Positions 11,882 through 24,379 of a stretch of DNA of 64,000 nucleotides are shown here, piece after piece. Each line of letters starts with the position of its first letter. Position 1 is the stretch's first letter. The stretch is from assembly GCA_012295275.1 (NCBI GenBank), contig CM022668.1:9887541-9951540 (forward strand), given 5' to 3'. This DNA comes from Chrysomallon squamiferum. Taxonomy: Eukaryota; Mollusca; Gastropoda; Neomphalida; Peltospiridae. The notes beneath the pieces were generated by a model that made no database searches, was not told where the DNA came from, and worked only from the letters and a program-made list of their open reading frames with translations. The position numbers were made by a program, and so were the translations under genes.

Positions 11882-11960
11882 TGCTCCCTGGTGCTTCGTT
11901 TAACAGCCTGAAGCGCCCCCTGGTGTGCATGTCAGCATGCCTGAAGCGCCCCCTGGGCAC
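11882..11960. promoter_or_regulatory. Cluster of three CTCF-like motifs (2.5 tandem units)
   Basis: Seen: GCTCCCTGGTG (about 11884-11894), AAGCGCCCCCTGGTG (11911-11925) and AAGCGCCCCCTGGGC (11944-11958), same orientation, about 30-33 bp apart. The shared 18-mer GCCTGAAGCGCCCCCTGG shows this is a short tandem duplication. Read on the minus strand the second site is CACCAGGGGGCGCTT, which matches the bilaterian/vertebrate CTCF core almost completely. Inference: insulator or boundary element about 2.8 kb upstream of the candidate first exon. A low-copy repeat that happens to contain this core is the alternative. Confidence 0.4.
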
Positions 11961-12226
11961 TTGAATGAGCAGACGGATTAAATTTCCGTAGTCCAGAAAA
12001 CTGCAATGCATCAGAATTTAAGAAAGAAAAAAAAAATTAATGAATTAAAACTATTAGGGTGCGAGCATAAATAAGTAAAACGATGAAAACAGTAATTATG
12101 GTTGTTTCTGTGAACATGACAGTTTTAAGATATATTCTGTAGAGGAAAGGTTATTTAGTTTTAGTTTTTATTTTCTTCTGCTCTTATTTCTGATACAATA
12201 TATATTTATATATTTATTGGTACAGC

Positions 12227-12227
<1 letters not shown>

Positions 12228-12276
<49 letters not shown>
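12228..12276. repeat. (ATT)n microsatellite
   Basis: About 48 bp of ATT triplets. Confidence 0.95.
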
Positions 12277-12278
<2 letters not shown>

Positions 12279-12299
12279 ATATTTAATTTGTAAAATTTC

Positions 12300-13130
12300 C
12301 GAAAATAATAATAATAAAAAAAAATAATAAAAATTAAAAATAAATTGTTGTCCTTTTCATTTCGTAGTTTTAAATAGTGTCAGATTTCGCTGTCTCCAAA
12401 TTTGTATGGTTGTGTGTACAAGAATATATTCAGTTGTCTGTTAAGAATAAAGATTTGACTGCTTTTTTTACTCGGTGATTTCCATATAAAACTGAATGTG
12501 TAAACAGTTGTTTTTTTAAAAACCTTGCAGATTTAAATTTCAGATGATACCCCGCTGAGTGTAATAAAACATTAAAAAGCAGAGCAGACGACGATCAAAT
12601 AGACTTGCTTAAATGCAAATAAAGGAAGTGAAAGAAAGACAGACAGATTGACAGAGAGAAAGAGAGACGACAAAATAAATTTGTTTAACTTCAAATAAAA
12701 AGAAGCGAGAAAGAACAAGAAAGAGTAACATGCAACTAAATTGTTCAATTTTAATTTCAATGAGAGAAAGAGAGAAGTATGGAAAAAGAGAATAAGACAA
12801 ATGAAGAATTTTTTTTATTTTGTCAACGCACATTACATGTTAAGAGCACACATTGCATATTAATAGAGCACACAGATATCGTGAGAGTATTTTAATTAGT
12901 ATACAGAAAGGATGTTCTATTTGCCCATTCCCAGAGAAAGGAGAGCACAAAAAAATTGTGAATAAACCAGTTGTGAAACAGTGGTTGGATTGGGAAATTA
13001 CCCAACGGGTGGGTGCACAATACTGGTACAATACGTACTGATGTTAAATACAAGAGCTACTTAACACAACTACAAAACAAATACCACGCTGTTATCTTGA
13101 AACAGTTTCAACACGATCTTATCATCCTTT
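12300..13130. other. Non-coding, nothing recognised
   Basis: A+T-rich with AGAA-type runs (12630-12790). The word TTGGATTGGGAAAT at about 12983 recurs near 49949-49965 on the minus strand, hinting at an old dispersed repeat. Confidence 0.4.

Positions 13131-13131
<1 letters not shown>

Positions 13132-13162
<31 letters not shown>
13132..13162. repeat. Poly-T tract
   Basis: About 31 bp. Confidence 0.95.
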
Positions 13163-13166
<4 letters not shown>

Positions 13167-13287
13167 TCCGATTGTGCGGAAACAATATGCCGCAATTAGC
13201 TTTAAAAAATCTTGCGATTTTCCACCTTTCGTTTTCTGATTCTATTAAACAACAAATGGCAAAGTGCAATAATCACGACAAATCAAA

Positions 13288-13455
13288 AACACAAAATAAA
13301 ATAAAATAAAATAAAATAAAATAAAATAAAATAAAATGAAATAAAATAAAATAAAATGAAATGAAATGAAATGAAATGAAATAAAATTAATAAATAAATA
13401 AAATAAAATAAAATAAAATAAAAAATAAAAAATTAAAATTAAAATTAAAATTAAA
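13288..13455. repeat. (AAAAT)n with GAAAT variants
   Basis: Pentanucleotide array; the 102-codon minus-strand frame over it encodes only Phe/Tyr/Leu/Ile. Confidence 0.93.
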
Positions 13456-13573
13456 AAATAAAGAAAGAAAAAAGAGGGAAAAACCTGACTATTGAATGAA
13501 TTATCATCTTTTTGGAACCATGCGAAATAGACAACAACAATAAAAACACACACAATAAAATAAAATTAAATAA

Positions 13574-13802
13574 AAATAACAAAAAAAAAAAAAAAAAAAA
13601 AAAAAAAGATATACAGATTAAGTAAATTTAGTAAATAAATAACAAAATTATTTTGACATTTCGTTTTCTTAATATTGTGTGTATGTGTGTGTGTGTTTTT
13701 ATGTACGCATGCATGCATGCATTAATGTTTGTATGCGTGTGTATCTGTGGGTATTTGTATGCGTGTATGTATATAATAATAAATGAAATAAATAATAAAT
13801 TA

Positions 13803-13864
<62 letters not shown>

Positions 13865-14100
13865 TGCATGTATTAATGGTAGTATGCGTGTGTATCTGTG
13901 GGTGTTTGTATGCGAGTATATATTAATAATAAATTAATTAAACATGTATGTATCTATATAAATAAATTATGTGTGTCTGTATCTGTGTGTGAATATATTA
14001 TACTGGATGTTAATGTATATACAGATGCATGTGTAAATACGTGAACATGCATACATTTATGCGTTTTATACGTATATGTGTATTATATATGTTTAGAAAC
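13574..14100. repeat. Poly-A, (TG)n/(TA)n and imperfect duplicated GT-rich segment
   Basis: Poly-A 13574-13606 and (TA)n 13811-13861. The segment around 13690-13770 (GCATGCATGCATTAATG, then GTATGCGTGTGTATCTGTGGG) recurs at 13861-13920, so the AT tract sits between two copies of one roughly 70-bp unit. Confidence 0.85.
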
Positions 14101-14349
14101 ATAACATTTTATTTCATATTTACTAACTTTAAAGCATATGCCAATAAAAAAAAAAAAATAATAAAAAAAATTTAAATTTAAAAAACTAAAAATTAAAAAA
14201 AACAAAGAGACAGAAAGAAATAAAGAAAATAAATTTAAAAACTGTATATATCGTTTTCCGAAAGGGCCAAAAAACAAAACAAAAAAAAAAAAAATACAGA
14301 AAAAAAGTTTAACACTGAGTTAATTTATCAGTGTTTGCAAGATTAAAAC

Positions 14350-14745
14350 TCTTGTACGTAACAATGTAACAGTGCTGACGGCGAAAACGCCCCAGGCAAG
14401 AAGCTACTTTCCAGCAAGCTCGTAGAAGTCTAGAACGAAACACCGTGCAGTCAGACGACTTGTGAAAGGAAGCTTTAACTGTTTATTTTGCTCAACTTAC
14501 GTCAGGCCGTCTGACCCACCACCCCCTGTCGGGTCAGCGAGTGGGTTCAGCCCGAGAAATAGCTTTCACACGTGCTTAGAGCGAGCACTTCGACGCACTG
14601 TGGACGATTTCTTCGCGTTAACTCGTTGGAGTTCGGAGGGTTGTATTTTTTAATTCTTCCTCTCTCTGTCTCTCTCTCTTGGATATATGTGTGTATGCAA
14701 GCGTCGGAAACTTTGCATGTCTACTGTTTAACGTAAAGAGGCGCA
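14350..14745 (+). promoter_or_regulatory. CpG-rich promoter / 5' UTR block upstream of the candidate first exon
   Basis: Seen: about 400 bases free of long simple repeats, with many CpG dinucleotides, an ACGTCA half-CRE near 14500, an E-box CACGTG at 14579-14584, and a short CT-rich stretch just before the coding start. Direct neighbours on both sides are poly-A, poly-T or AT tracts. Inference: promoter plus 5' UTR of the exon at 14746. The transcription start cannot be placed from sequence alone, and no convincing TATA box stands at a fixed distance from an initiator. Confidence 0.45.
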
Positions 14746-14935
14746 ATGCCCATAAGTTATTTAAAAACTTTTGTGGAGGTTTTACCAGCGTCTTTGACGT
14801 CAGTTGGAAAATCGGCAAAAAGTGTCGGATCTAGTATGTTGTGTCTGTCAAAAGTGATCTTCTGGGTGGCGATTTGGCTGGAAATCGCAAAGCCGTCTTT
14901 CTCCCAGGGCGCTAGCAGGGACAACAGTTACTCAG
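14746..14935 (+). CDS. First coding exon of an unidentified secreted or membrane protein
   Basis: Seen: an ATG at 14746 is preceded in frame by TAA (14734-14736), and the frame stays open for 63 codons to a strong donor, TCAG|GTAAGT, at 14935/14936. The intron is phase 1. The encoded N-terminus runs about 30 polar or mixed residues, then a second Met (residue 31, ATG at 14836, A at -3), then a hydrophobic run (FWVAIWLEI, residues 39-47) and a short polar stretch ending SRDNSYS. From Met31 this is a conventional signal peptide, with cleavage plausible near SFSQ-GAS. From Met1 it would be an unusually long leader or a signal anchor. Composition is CpG-rich and repeat-free, unlike the flanks. 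Inference: exon 1 of a gene transcribed rightwards, with the long CpG-poor region after it as intron. I do not recognise the family. Wnt ligands were considered from the leader alone and not supported. Confidence 0.55.
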
Positions 14936-15496
14936 GTAAGTAATTACACTTAAAAATAAAACCTGTATCGGTTCCGTAGTTTGAAGATTTTTAATTCTCT
15001 CCTTTTCATTTTTTCTTTCTACAGTCTGCACCCACCCCTGTCATCTCTCCCCCAATAATCTTTTAATGACGTCTGCATCCGAGTCGCTTTATACACTGTG
15101 TTGACAAAATGTAAACTGTCATGTATCATCTGCGCCGTAACAGAAGAAATGGGGAAAAATAAAAAAATAAAAAGTTTGACAACTTTTTTTTTCTCTTTAT
15201 CACCTGTCTTTCCTTTATTTCCAACCTGTCGGTCGACTTGTCCACACATCGCACTGGAATCGTGCAGAAATTCGTCTGATTTTCCGTCTCTCTGTCACAT
15301 CTGAGTTTCATTTTTTTTTCTGTGTTAAATATTTTCATTGACCTACCTTTTTTTTAAATTTTTTTTTCTCTCGTCAAGTTGTGAATAGAGAATAGAAATA
15401 GCTACATTCAATTTGTTACACTTACAGTCTGTCCAATGCGGCTTCACGCAGAGATGGGTCGTTAGGGAATACCTTGTACACTGTAAATGGCTAACA

Positions 15497-15540
<44 letters not shown>

Positions 15541-17599
15541 GGCCAGAGACAAACACTGCGTTAAAATTATAACACTGCTTTTTAAAATAGTCAGAATCAC
15601 TTGAGAATAACCATTTAAAAAAATTATAAAGAAGATGCTAATTTGTAATCTTCAGTTTCGGAGACACTACCCCCTTTTTAAAAATACCTGGAACAGGTCC
15701 TTTGTAGCTTTCTCAGTACATGTGATTTAGAGACAGAGAGAAAAAGGAATACACAGATGTGTTTTTGTATTACAGGAAAATTGGAACAAATGATGTAAAA
15801 AATATAATTATTATATGATATATAATATTCAGTACGAAATATTATCATCTTTTAATTTTTATTTAAATTTGTCAATATTAGTCTCTATTTGTCATATATT
15901 TCTTTCTGTATGTATGTGTTTGGCTGTCTGTCTATTTGTGTGTCTGGATATCTTTCTGTATATTTATCGTTGTACTTCTGAAGGAAACAATATCATTTAT
16001 ATATATGTCATGTATGTGTGTATGACTAACAGCTTTGTTGGCTCAGCATATATATGTAATAAGGACACTTGGACTGCAAATAGGACAAACTTCTTATAAA
16101 AGTACACAAGCAGTTTGTTATATCTTAAATTTACAAAAACTTTCAGTTAAAGATACTGAATAATAATCTCAATATGAATGTTTTGAAATTTCAGCGATTA
16201 GTTTTTAAATTATTTGCTTTTGGGGTTTTATATGTGATGTTTAATTACTTTGTTCTGTAGTGAAAAAAAACAACAATTTGATGTATCAGAACCCTATATT
16301 CCTGCTAAATTCACCAGCTACCCTACTCTTTTTAAATCAACCAGCTTTCCTACTACCCATAATTCTACCACCCCATTCTCCATAACCCCACCACCCCATA
16401 GTTGATCATACTCAACTCTGTATTTTGGTCACCTAGAATTAATTGTGAATTATTTTCATTGAATCTCATATTTATGTTGTATATATTATTTTGCTTCTGT
16501 GTATTTAATAACTGTATGTTGCTATTTAATCTTGTTTTTCTTTGTCATCAGAATACAGGCCATTGCTGTGTAGAAAAACAATTTATTTATTTTCATTGTG
16601 TTTTATTAACCCAGGTCATACTATAAGTATAACTATATATATATATATATATACATATACACATACATATAAGGCAGGCACCATGCCCAGTGAATTAAGT
16701 ATGAAAAATTAAGCAGAATGTAGTTGCTTGTTCCTGTGTTTGAAATGTAAGATGTTTTTACAAAGGTCATCAGGTTTCACACCTGTTAGGTATTCAATGA
16801 AATACCTGCTTCTGCTTGTAACAGAGATACTTCACCCCTCCAAAAATAAACATTCTTAAATCTTAAAATAGATGATTAAATAAATTGATAACATGTAAAC
16901 CTCCTTGATATTAACTCCTAAAACTTTGATATTTGTTTTGTCAGTCTGTCTTTATGTCGCTCACTGTCTTTATGTCATTTAAGAGAAAATATGAATAATA
17001 TATTTTAATTATACAATATTAAACAATTATTGAATTACTAATTTTGTTATAATATTTCAAAAAGGTAAAGGAAAATACTTTTTAATATATGTCTGAAGGA
17101 AATGAAAAAAAAAAAAAAAAACGTTGACATAAAAACCACAGCAGCAATAACAAAACAAAAACACACCTTCAAAAATTCTACAAGCTCACTAAAAAAAGAG
17201 GAAAAAAAAATCATCTATATATATATATAAAAAAAAACCCACCAACCTAATCATATATATAAAATGGAAAATGTTTCTTTAAAGTACAGTCTATCTGAGA
17301 AGTTTACTTTTTTATGTATAAGAACAGAATTTCAAAGAGACAACTGTTATGGAACTCTTGGTTTGTTTTTTTAAACAGTGTATTCTTGATATATCATTTC
17401 ATATGTTTGTTATAAGTATTTACCTCACAGCATGTTGTCCATTACAACATATTTATCAACCAGCTTGATAGACATTATGCTTATCAGTTGAAAAACTTCC
17501 AGAAGATATGCTTTTCTTTGCTTTCACCATCTACTTCAGGATTCTGGTATTATCTATCAAATGTACTTTTGCTCTTCTGTTAACTATGCATTTTTTTAA

Positions 17600-17644
<45 letters not shown>

Positions 17645-19452
17645 ATTTTGTGGTGGTTTTAATGAATTTTATAAAACTATAATAAATAAATATTTAATAG
17701 TTGTTTATTTTTTTTTAAAAATATATACATTTTATGTATTAAGAAATACTCTAACATACTGTTAATACATTTTCTAAAATGTTACAAATATGTATTAAAA
17801 TATGCTGAAATAATTATAATTATTTTTATACAATTATAATAAAAATGCATTAAAATATACTATGATACTGTTTGTGTGTATTTTTTTTTTTTTTTTTTAA
17901 ATTCCTCAGCTATAATGTATATGCTTAGAAGTTATAAAGACTACAGAGTATTGTATATATGTGCATGTGCATTTGTTTATATACAACTGTATGTATGTTT
18001 AAAAAAATAAAGATACTTTTTGAATATCTAAATGTGTACCTTATGGTGTATTTAATAAAGTCTATTTTAGGATAGCATATTTTTAAATATTTGAGACTGT
18101 ATAGCAATATATTTTTAATGCTTATGTACATTATGTAGGTATCTGGTTTCAGCTCACAGAAAAGAGAAGTACTGTTGACAGAACATGTATAAGAAACTGC
18201 AGGGTGTATCATTGCTTTTAAAACATGTCTGAAAGAAATTTAAAATAGCTGTAAACAGAAGATAAAAGTTTAATTTGAATATGTTTTGTTTAGTTAAAAC
18301 CCAGACTGTCATGTTTCAAGTGTGAAATATTTATATTAAAGCTTGTTTGTCCAGTGTAATGGTGTGAAATACTTTACTGTTTTATTATTTGTCATAGTTT
18401 GAATGACGTTTTCAAAACTCTAATCCACTGATTCTGTTACAAGAAATGATGCACTGTTGAGTTGAAATTCTGAATGTTTAAATTACAGTTATACAGAGTC
18501 ATAAGTAAGATTAATGACCACATAGGTAATGATATATGAAACCAGAACCTTCATAGAATTAACTTCTTATTTTTGCTTTTTTTTTTTTTTTAATTAACTG
18601 TAAGGATTGTCTGTCTGAGCTTTCCCACAGACATGAAATAACAAACCCCAGTATTTGATGTATTATGTACTTTTCAGTCAATGGGAGGGTTGTTGTTAAA
18701 GACATTTTGATGCTAATAAAAAGAATAGCCCACTGTGCAGTGATTACATGCTTTCTTCCTTAGATCATCATCAGCAGACAAGTAACAATATAACTGACAT
18801 GTAACAATATTTTGTGAAATATGCTGAGCTGGTGTTAAACATTTGTTCATTCATTTTCTCAGTATATCATTATAAAATATTTTAAGCTTAATACAAAAGT
18901 ACACTGTTAGCCATTCATTTAAAATAGTTAAAATTTTATACTACACTTTCATCTCTGTTCTTATTCACACACACTTGTATTATTAATAATAAATGAAAAT
19001 CAATTTGTAAATCAGAATTTAATTCCATACACAGAAAGAACAGCATTATCTATTTACCTGTATGACAAAAACTTGCACAGGTATTATATATAAGTACAGG
19101 TATTGTATATAAATATAACCGCAGGTATGAATGGACATTTCCCCAGACTAATCCAATCAGTTATTTATATAGGGGTGTAAGGTTGTCTGTTCAGACACAC
19201 AGCTGATCAAAGTAGGGCTTCAAAGAGGTTAAAAGGTTTTAAAATAAATAGTCTGAATTGGTAAGAAAGACTAAGTTTTTTTTATAGTTGTATAAATAGA
19301 GATTTGCTCATACAAAAAAACATGGCCTCATGCACATCGAAGACTTTAATTAACCTTTCACAAACAGATTTACTTTGGTAAACAAATTGAATTCACAAGA
19401 TTATTTACCTTTGTCAATGGAGTTGTATTGGCTATTTCTGTCTGTTTGCAGA
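14936..19452. other. Start of a long CpG-poor intron (inferred)
   Basis: Begins with the donor GTAAGT. Early on (to about 15.5 kb) CpG is still present; afterwards it is rare, with stretches of several hundred bases showing none by eye. Contains (ATT)n at 15499-15535, (AT)n at 17600-17640, poly-T at 17879-17899 and otherwise unique A+T-rich DNA. Open frames here (for example 15815-16099, 16402-16626, and the minus-strand frame at 17925-18212) have no splice or composition support. Confidence 0.45.
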
Positions 19453-19488
19453 TCTTAGCAATAAATTGGCATTTGACTGCCCGAAAGG
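19453..19488 (+). CDS. Candidate 36-bp micro-exon
   Basis: Seen: acceptor TGTCTGTTTGCAG (to 19452) and donor CCGAAAG|GTAAAG (19488/19489) bound 36 bases open in phase 0 and phase 1. In phase 1, the phase left by the exon at 14935, it adds LSNKLAFDCPK and leaves phase 1 again. Reading past the donor the frame stays open to about 19580. Sites this short arise by chance in long introns, so this is a lead only. Confidence 0.15.
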
Positions 19489-20606
19489 TAAAGCTCTTTG
19501 TAGATACACAGGCCTGACTGTAGAAACCTACAGTAGACTTGTAGTTGCATACATAGGTAGAATGCAGGAAAACTTGTAATTACCTACACAGAAATGCAGG
19601 TAAACTTGAAGTACACACACAGAAGTAGATCTACGTAGATATACACAGACATATGCAAACAGACTCACATGTACACACTAATACACATAGTTACTCCCAG
19701 AGACATGCATACAACTGTACACATAACAGAACATTAAGTTAATGTTTGAAGTACATGTACAAGTAAATAGCAGATACATATACAATGATAAAATACAAAT
19801 TACACATTGGTAGATGCTGATAAAGCATAGTTAATGTTGAGTGTATTCTGAGAGGAATGCCTGACTAACAGAAAAATACAACAGATAACATGCATCCATA
19901 ATAGCAAACTTCAGTAAATACAGTTCAGAAGTGTTTTGAAGATGGACTTAAGCACAATTTAACATTTTTTTATTTTAATAAATATATATATATATTTATT
20001 TTATATTCTATTGCTATATATAAAATATAGCTGTTATATTGAGGTATGTTGAAAAAATAGTTCAGTTTTCTCCACTCTTATCATCTTATTATTCCTGGAG
20101 GAGTCTGGATCTGCTATTGTAATTAATTTTTCATCATGTAGGTGACCTCTGACCTGGGTTTATTTTTGTTGAAAGTTTCAGGCCTGAGTGATATAGCAGA
20201 AGTCTGTAAGATGGGTGTGGTCTGCTGGCATATTTTTATTTTTATTTTACTCTTCCAAGTAAGAATCACATGAATCATATCAATTCAGGTGTGAAATATC
20301 ATTTTTAATATATGCAAATGTTAATTAAATAAGACGAATTTATCTATGACAGCCTGCATAAAAATGCCACTTTATAAAAACAGTAATTAAATGATTAAGT
20401 AAGATATTACTGTTAGTTGTATCATGCAATTACTGTCGCACAGTTGTTATTCCAACTCGTGCCGTTGCCACTACTATTACTGAAATGTTTGACAGGTTAT
20501 GAAATTTTTACAACTACGTTAATCTTTTGCATTATGGCTTCCTGTTATTTTGTTTGACACTGGTGTATTATAAAATTTTCTCTACATTTGGTTTCAACTT
20601 CTCCAG

Positions 20607-20690
20607 TGCACTCGGAGTTGAAAAGTCAGAAAGTCGAAGCTCAAGTGGCGGAAGTCGTTGATTAACTTTCTAGACCGTAATCTTTCTCCG
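20607..20690 (+). other. Small CpG-bearing exon-like island
   Basis: A block with about seven CpGs in 85 bp inside CpG-poor DNA, preceded by a pyrimidine-rich acceptor (TTCAACTTCTCCAG). In the phase left by exon 1 it reads HSELKSQKVEAQVAEVVD then stop. CTCGGAG and CTCCGAG form a 7-bp inverted repeat at its two ends. Terminal exon, regulatory element or chance cannot be told apart. Confidence 0.15.
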
Positions 20691-20757
20691 AGACCTGTAA
20701 CCTCAAACAAATAAATAGTTTGTTAATAGAACAACCTGCCAGTTAGTTAAATAATAC

Positions 20758-21215
20758 AGTCTGTTTTCTATTGTTACAGCTAGTACACTCTGTTTTCTAC
20801 TGTTTGTAGCTAGTATACTATGTGTTCTACTGTTTGTAGCTAGTATACTATGTGTTCTACTGTTTGTAGCTAGTATACTATGTTTTCTACTGTTTGTAGC
20901 TAGTAGACTATGTTGTCTATTGTTTGTAGCTAGTAGACTGTTGTCTATTGTTTGTAGCTAGTATACTATGTGTTCTACTGTTTGTAGCTAGTAGACTATG
21001 TTGTCTATTGTTTGCAGCTAGTAGACTGTTTTCTACTGTTTATAGCTAGTAGACAATGTTTTCTACTGTTACATCTAGTGTATTTGTTTTCTGCTGTTAC
21101 AACTAGTAAAGTTGTTTGCTACTCTTATGACTAGTTCTGTTTTCTTTTTTACAAATTGGACAATATTTTCTACTCCTATAACTAGCATAGACTGTTTTCT
21201 TCTGTCACAGCTGTA
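20758..21215. repeat. 30-bp minisatellite, ~14 copies
   Basis: Unit TGTTTGTAGCTAGTATACTA plus TGTGTTCTAC. Exact 30-bp spacing is seen at 20801, 20831 and 20861. Copies decay toward the right edge, where CTAG and GTTTTCT words persist. Confidence 0.9.
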
Positions 21216-21554
21216 CAGTGTGTATTTGTTTTCAGTAGATTTAAAAATCCCAGCAAAACAGTGTATGTGGAAGTAACACCAATACAACCATACACATGTA
21301 CCTTCCTAAAAACACAAAATTCACAAAACAGGAAAGGAAAAACTGATAAAAGCCGACAACAAACCAAAAAAATATTTTAATAAAATAATAATAATAATAT
21401 CCTTGACAGATCCTTCTTATATCCCAGAGAGGACCCCTTTTACACCCATAGGCTAAACTGATTATTTGATCGTTTGCACATTCTGTACATCTCCGTTTCA
21501 TATCAAACTATAATGGGACATCATATTTCTGACCAGTCGATTGTTTTCTTTCAG

Positions 21555-21611
21555 CCCGATCACCTTTGACCTCTGTCCGAGAGCCATGTTTTCAGTGTCC
21601 ACAGGTCGGAA
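21555..21611 (+). CDS. Candidate 57-bp exon in a CpG-bearing island
   Basis: Seen: a strong acceptor (GATTGTTTTCTTTCAG at 21554) and a plausible donor GGAA|GTATGT (21611/21612). The length is 57, so phase is kept. Phase 1 gives RSPLTSVREPCFQCPQVG; phase 2 gives PITFDLCPRAMFSVSTGR and would run on to a stop at about 21657. CpG content rises locally (about eight in 160 bp) against a CpG-poor background, which is the main reason to list it. Product unknown. Confidence 0.2.
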
Positions 21612-21719
21612 GTATGTTTTTCTTTTGTCCAGCCGTTTCTTGACCCTTTGTTCGTAAATGGGTCATTCGGCATAATAATGCAAAGAAAATATTATCTTGG
21701 TCACCCGTGGTTGGCACTG

Positions 21720-22915
21720 TATAAGAAGAATAATGTGTGAACAAATTGATTTGATGACCCCAAAGAAAGAATCACTGAATATTTGCTTAGCAACGTGAAC
21801 ACCTTAAAAAAAGGAATGTCTGTATGTATGTGATATTTTGAAAAAAGTAGTTGCTGATCATAAGGAAATTGGTTAAAAATAACAAATTCGGTTTATAAAA
21901 ATATTGGGAAAGAATATTTAAAAAGTAATGGCTTGAAATGAAATATTTTGTGTAAATAAGTAAAAGGTAACTAAAATATTTAATAAGTAAAACTTGTAGC
22001 TAATAATAAAATACTTTTATTTACAAAGTAATAGCTAAATAAAGATATTTTGTAAAGAAAACTAATGGCTGAAAACATTTTATAAATAGCTAAATGTAGA
22101 ATATATTAATGAGAAAAGTAATGGATAGAATTAGGAAAGAAAAAAAAAAAAAAAAAAAAAAAAAAATGATAGAAAAAAAAGACATTCTATAATAAATCAC
22201 TTTTTAAAATAATTTATGTGGTAAAAATAAGTAAAACTTAAAAGAAGGTATTTTACATTCTTAAAGTTTTATTTAGAAGAAAAGTATTCAGTAACACTAA
22301 CAACATTTATTAAAATAATTAAATGCAGCTGCACATAATTACACCTTTTTTTCATCATCAAATATGAAAAAGAAGAAAGAACTTGGGTTTCAAAGTTCTT
22401 CAGATTTTCAGTCACATGTTATTAAGCAGTGTAAGAAAAAGTGATTTTTGAGTGGTGTTTGCCCCTGTCACCTGTCACAGTTAAGCTTGGTTTTATCTTG
22501 GTAACTTGACATCACAACTGTGATTCTGTCTGGCTTTGTATTGTGTGTCTGCCCTGCACACACACACACTGTCTGGCAGAGGTGTGATAAACACACTGTC
22601 ATGTATACTGCGACAGACAGAAATAAGTCTGCCTTCAGCACATTAATAAAAAGACATCACAACTCATATAATGTGATAAAAGTTACCATTCCTGGAATGA
22701 TTAAAAAAATAAAAATAAATAAATAAAATATCACTTATGTCTGTGCGATAACAGTCTAATAAATTTATTTTTCTTCATGATAAAAATAACTTTATCGCAT
22801 TATATATAACTAAAAATTAAATAATTGAGCAAATTAAAAACTAACCACTGGTGAAAAATAGGTTAGAATATTCTTGTTTACCAGGGAAAAAAAAAAATAG
22901 AGAGAGAGGGAGAGA
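21720..22915. other. Intronic A+T-rich DNA
   Basis: A degenerate 35-40-bp repetition of AAGTAATGGCTGAAAATATTTTGT-type words (21860-22130, split here by variation), a poly-A tract at 22138-22166, then unique DNA. No gene. Confidence 0.45.
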
Positions 22916-22916
22916 G

Positions 22917-23020
22917 GAGTGCATACCACAGTGTTTGATAAACCTGCCTGGACTATGGTGGGATAAAAAATAATATCTGTTAGATTTGATCTTGTGACCT
23001 ATCACACCTCAGACCTGCAC
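22917..23020 (-). mobile_element. tRNA-derived SINE, 5' part, minus strand
   Basis: Seen on the minus strand: CTGAGGTGTGATAGGTCACA then AGATCAAATCT, a degenerate tRNA-like head with a B-box-like GATCAAA. It is followed by TATCCCACC, GGTTTATCAAA and CTGTGGTATG. The head matches the + strand copy at 28.02 kb nearly word for word. Known from memory, not checked: many molluscan SINEs carry a body reading approximately TATCCCA...GGTATATCAAAG...GTGGTATG. This supports a molluscan source. Confidence 0.6.
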
Positions 23021-23039
23021 TAAATTAAACTTACCCTTC

Positions 23040-23253
23040 TTGTATCAGACTTGATGATAAGACACTGATGTTAGCTGCTTCTTCAGTCTGGGATAAGATT
23101 AATTTGATGACAGGCAAATCCATAAAGTAAATATTTTATGTTAATGTACAGATTTACATGTAGACAGAGCACTGTTAGTAATTAGGTCAAAGGTGTGACA
23201 GGTTGTCAGACAACATCTCACTAGTGGAATAAAGAGATTGTTGAATTTCTGGT

Positions 23254-23286
<33 letters not shown>

Positions 23287-23960
23287 GGATAGACAGACAG
23301 ATAGATAGATAGATGATTAAAAAAGAAAAAATGAAATTACATAAAAATGAAAGTGTTCAAAGGAAAAAAAAAAATAAAAGTTAAAAAAGAAGGACCTAAC
23401 AAGATTTTTGAAATATATGAACAAAAGTAACTGATAATAATGAGTAGGAATAATACATTAATGTGAAACAGCACTGAACGTTGTAAGAGACTGAAATTCA
23501 GTTCTAAATGTTTGTAGAAATGATTGTGAAATAACTTCAAAGTGAGAACAAATGAGATATCCCATCCTGATATAGCAGTTCTAACAATGACACTGTTGAG
23601 TGAATCCATGCCTTAATTTATGTTAATTTCAATTCATAAAAATGTCATTTTATGTATCATTATCATGTTTTCATTGTTTTTACATTTCATGCCCTTCATC
23701 ATGGTCAAGACAAGCAGGTGAAACAAACATGTAGAAAACATTTAAGTGTGTAATTTATTATTATCTTGACACTGGACAGTAACAGATAGGTGTGACAAAA
23801 CATATAACAATAACAAAACAACTCTTTTCTCTCCCATACTCCAGAATTAAGCTCATTTCTGTATGTCACCATCATAAGTGACAAGAACAGCAAGCAACAG
23901 TTTTTATTCTCAAATACAGTTCAATACATAATATTTACATTTATAAAGTATGCCGTATGT
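23040..23960. other. Intronic, nothing recognised
   Basis: An (AAT)n at 23257-23283 and (GATA/GACA)n at 23288-23314. Otherwise unique and A+T-rich. Confidence 0.5.
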
Positions 23961-23963
23961 GTT

Positions 23964-23965
<2 letters not shown>

Positions 23966-24019
<54 letters not shown>
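23966..24019. repeat. (GT)n microsatellite
   Basis: About 53 bp; further GT runs at 24082-24129. Confidence 0.97.
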
Positions 24020-24021
<2 letters not shown>

Positions 24022-24098
24022 TGAATATGTGTAAATGATGTTGACTGTATGTTTGTCCTTGTGTGTGTAGTTGTGTTTGAATATGTGTGTGTGTGTGG

Positions 24099-24129
<31 letters not shown>

Positions 24130-24141
24130 TATATGTTACAG

Positions 24142-24234
24142 GACCAGGTGAAAGAACAGGTTCATTGGGTCGACGTCAGGTGTTTAACAGGTAAAATAGA
24201 AACTGACAAGAGATTACCAGCACTTTGCCTGGAG
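24142..24234 (+). CDS. Candidate 93-bp exon (31 codons, phase 0-0)
   Basis: Seen: TTATATGTTACAG precedes 93 open bases ending CTGGAG|GTAAGC, a strong donor. The peptide begins DQVKEQVHWVDVRCLTGKIE. An alternative donor, AACAG|GTAAAA, lies inside at 24190. Against: the polypyrimidine tract is a GT repeat, the 109-codon frame runs on past the donor, and similar words (TCATTG, CATCAA, CAGGTAAAAAT) recur at 24255-24400, suggesting a decayed minisatellite rather than an exon. Confidence 0.15.
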
Positions 24235-24379
24235 GTAAGCCAGTCAAAAGGTTATCATCACATTGTCATCAATGTAAATGTAAAGTGTTCCACAGGTAAA
24301 AATAGGCGCAAGGCTGCCACCTCATTGACATCAAGAAATGTACAGGCAAATAAAATGGTCACTGTGATATGCAGGTAAA

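Noticed and set aside
14746-14935. Assigning the first exon to a Wnt ligand (Wnt5-type leader)
   Set aside because: Only vague leader similarity; no conserved Wnt cysteine motif is present anywhere in the window.
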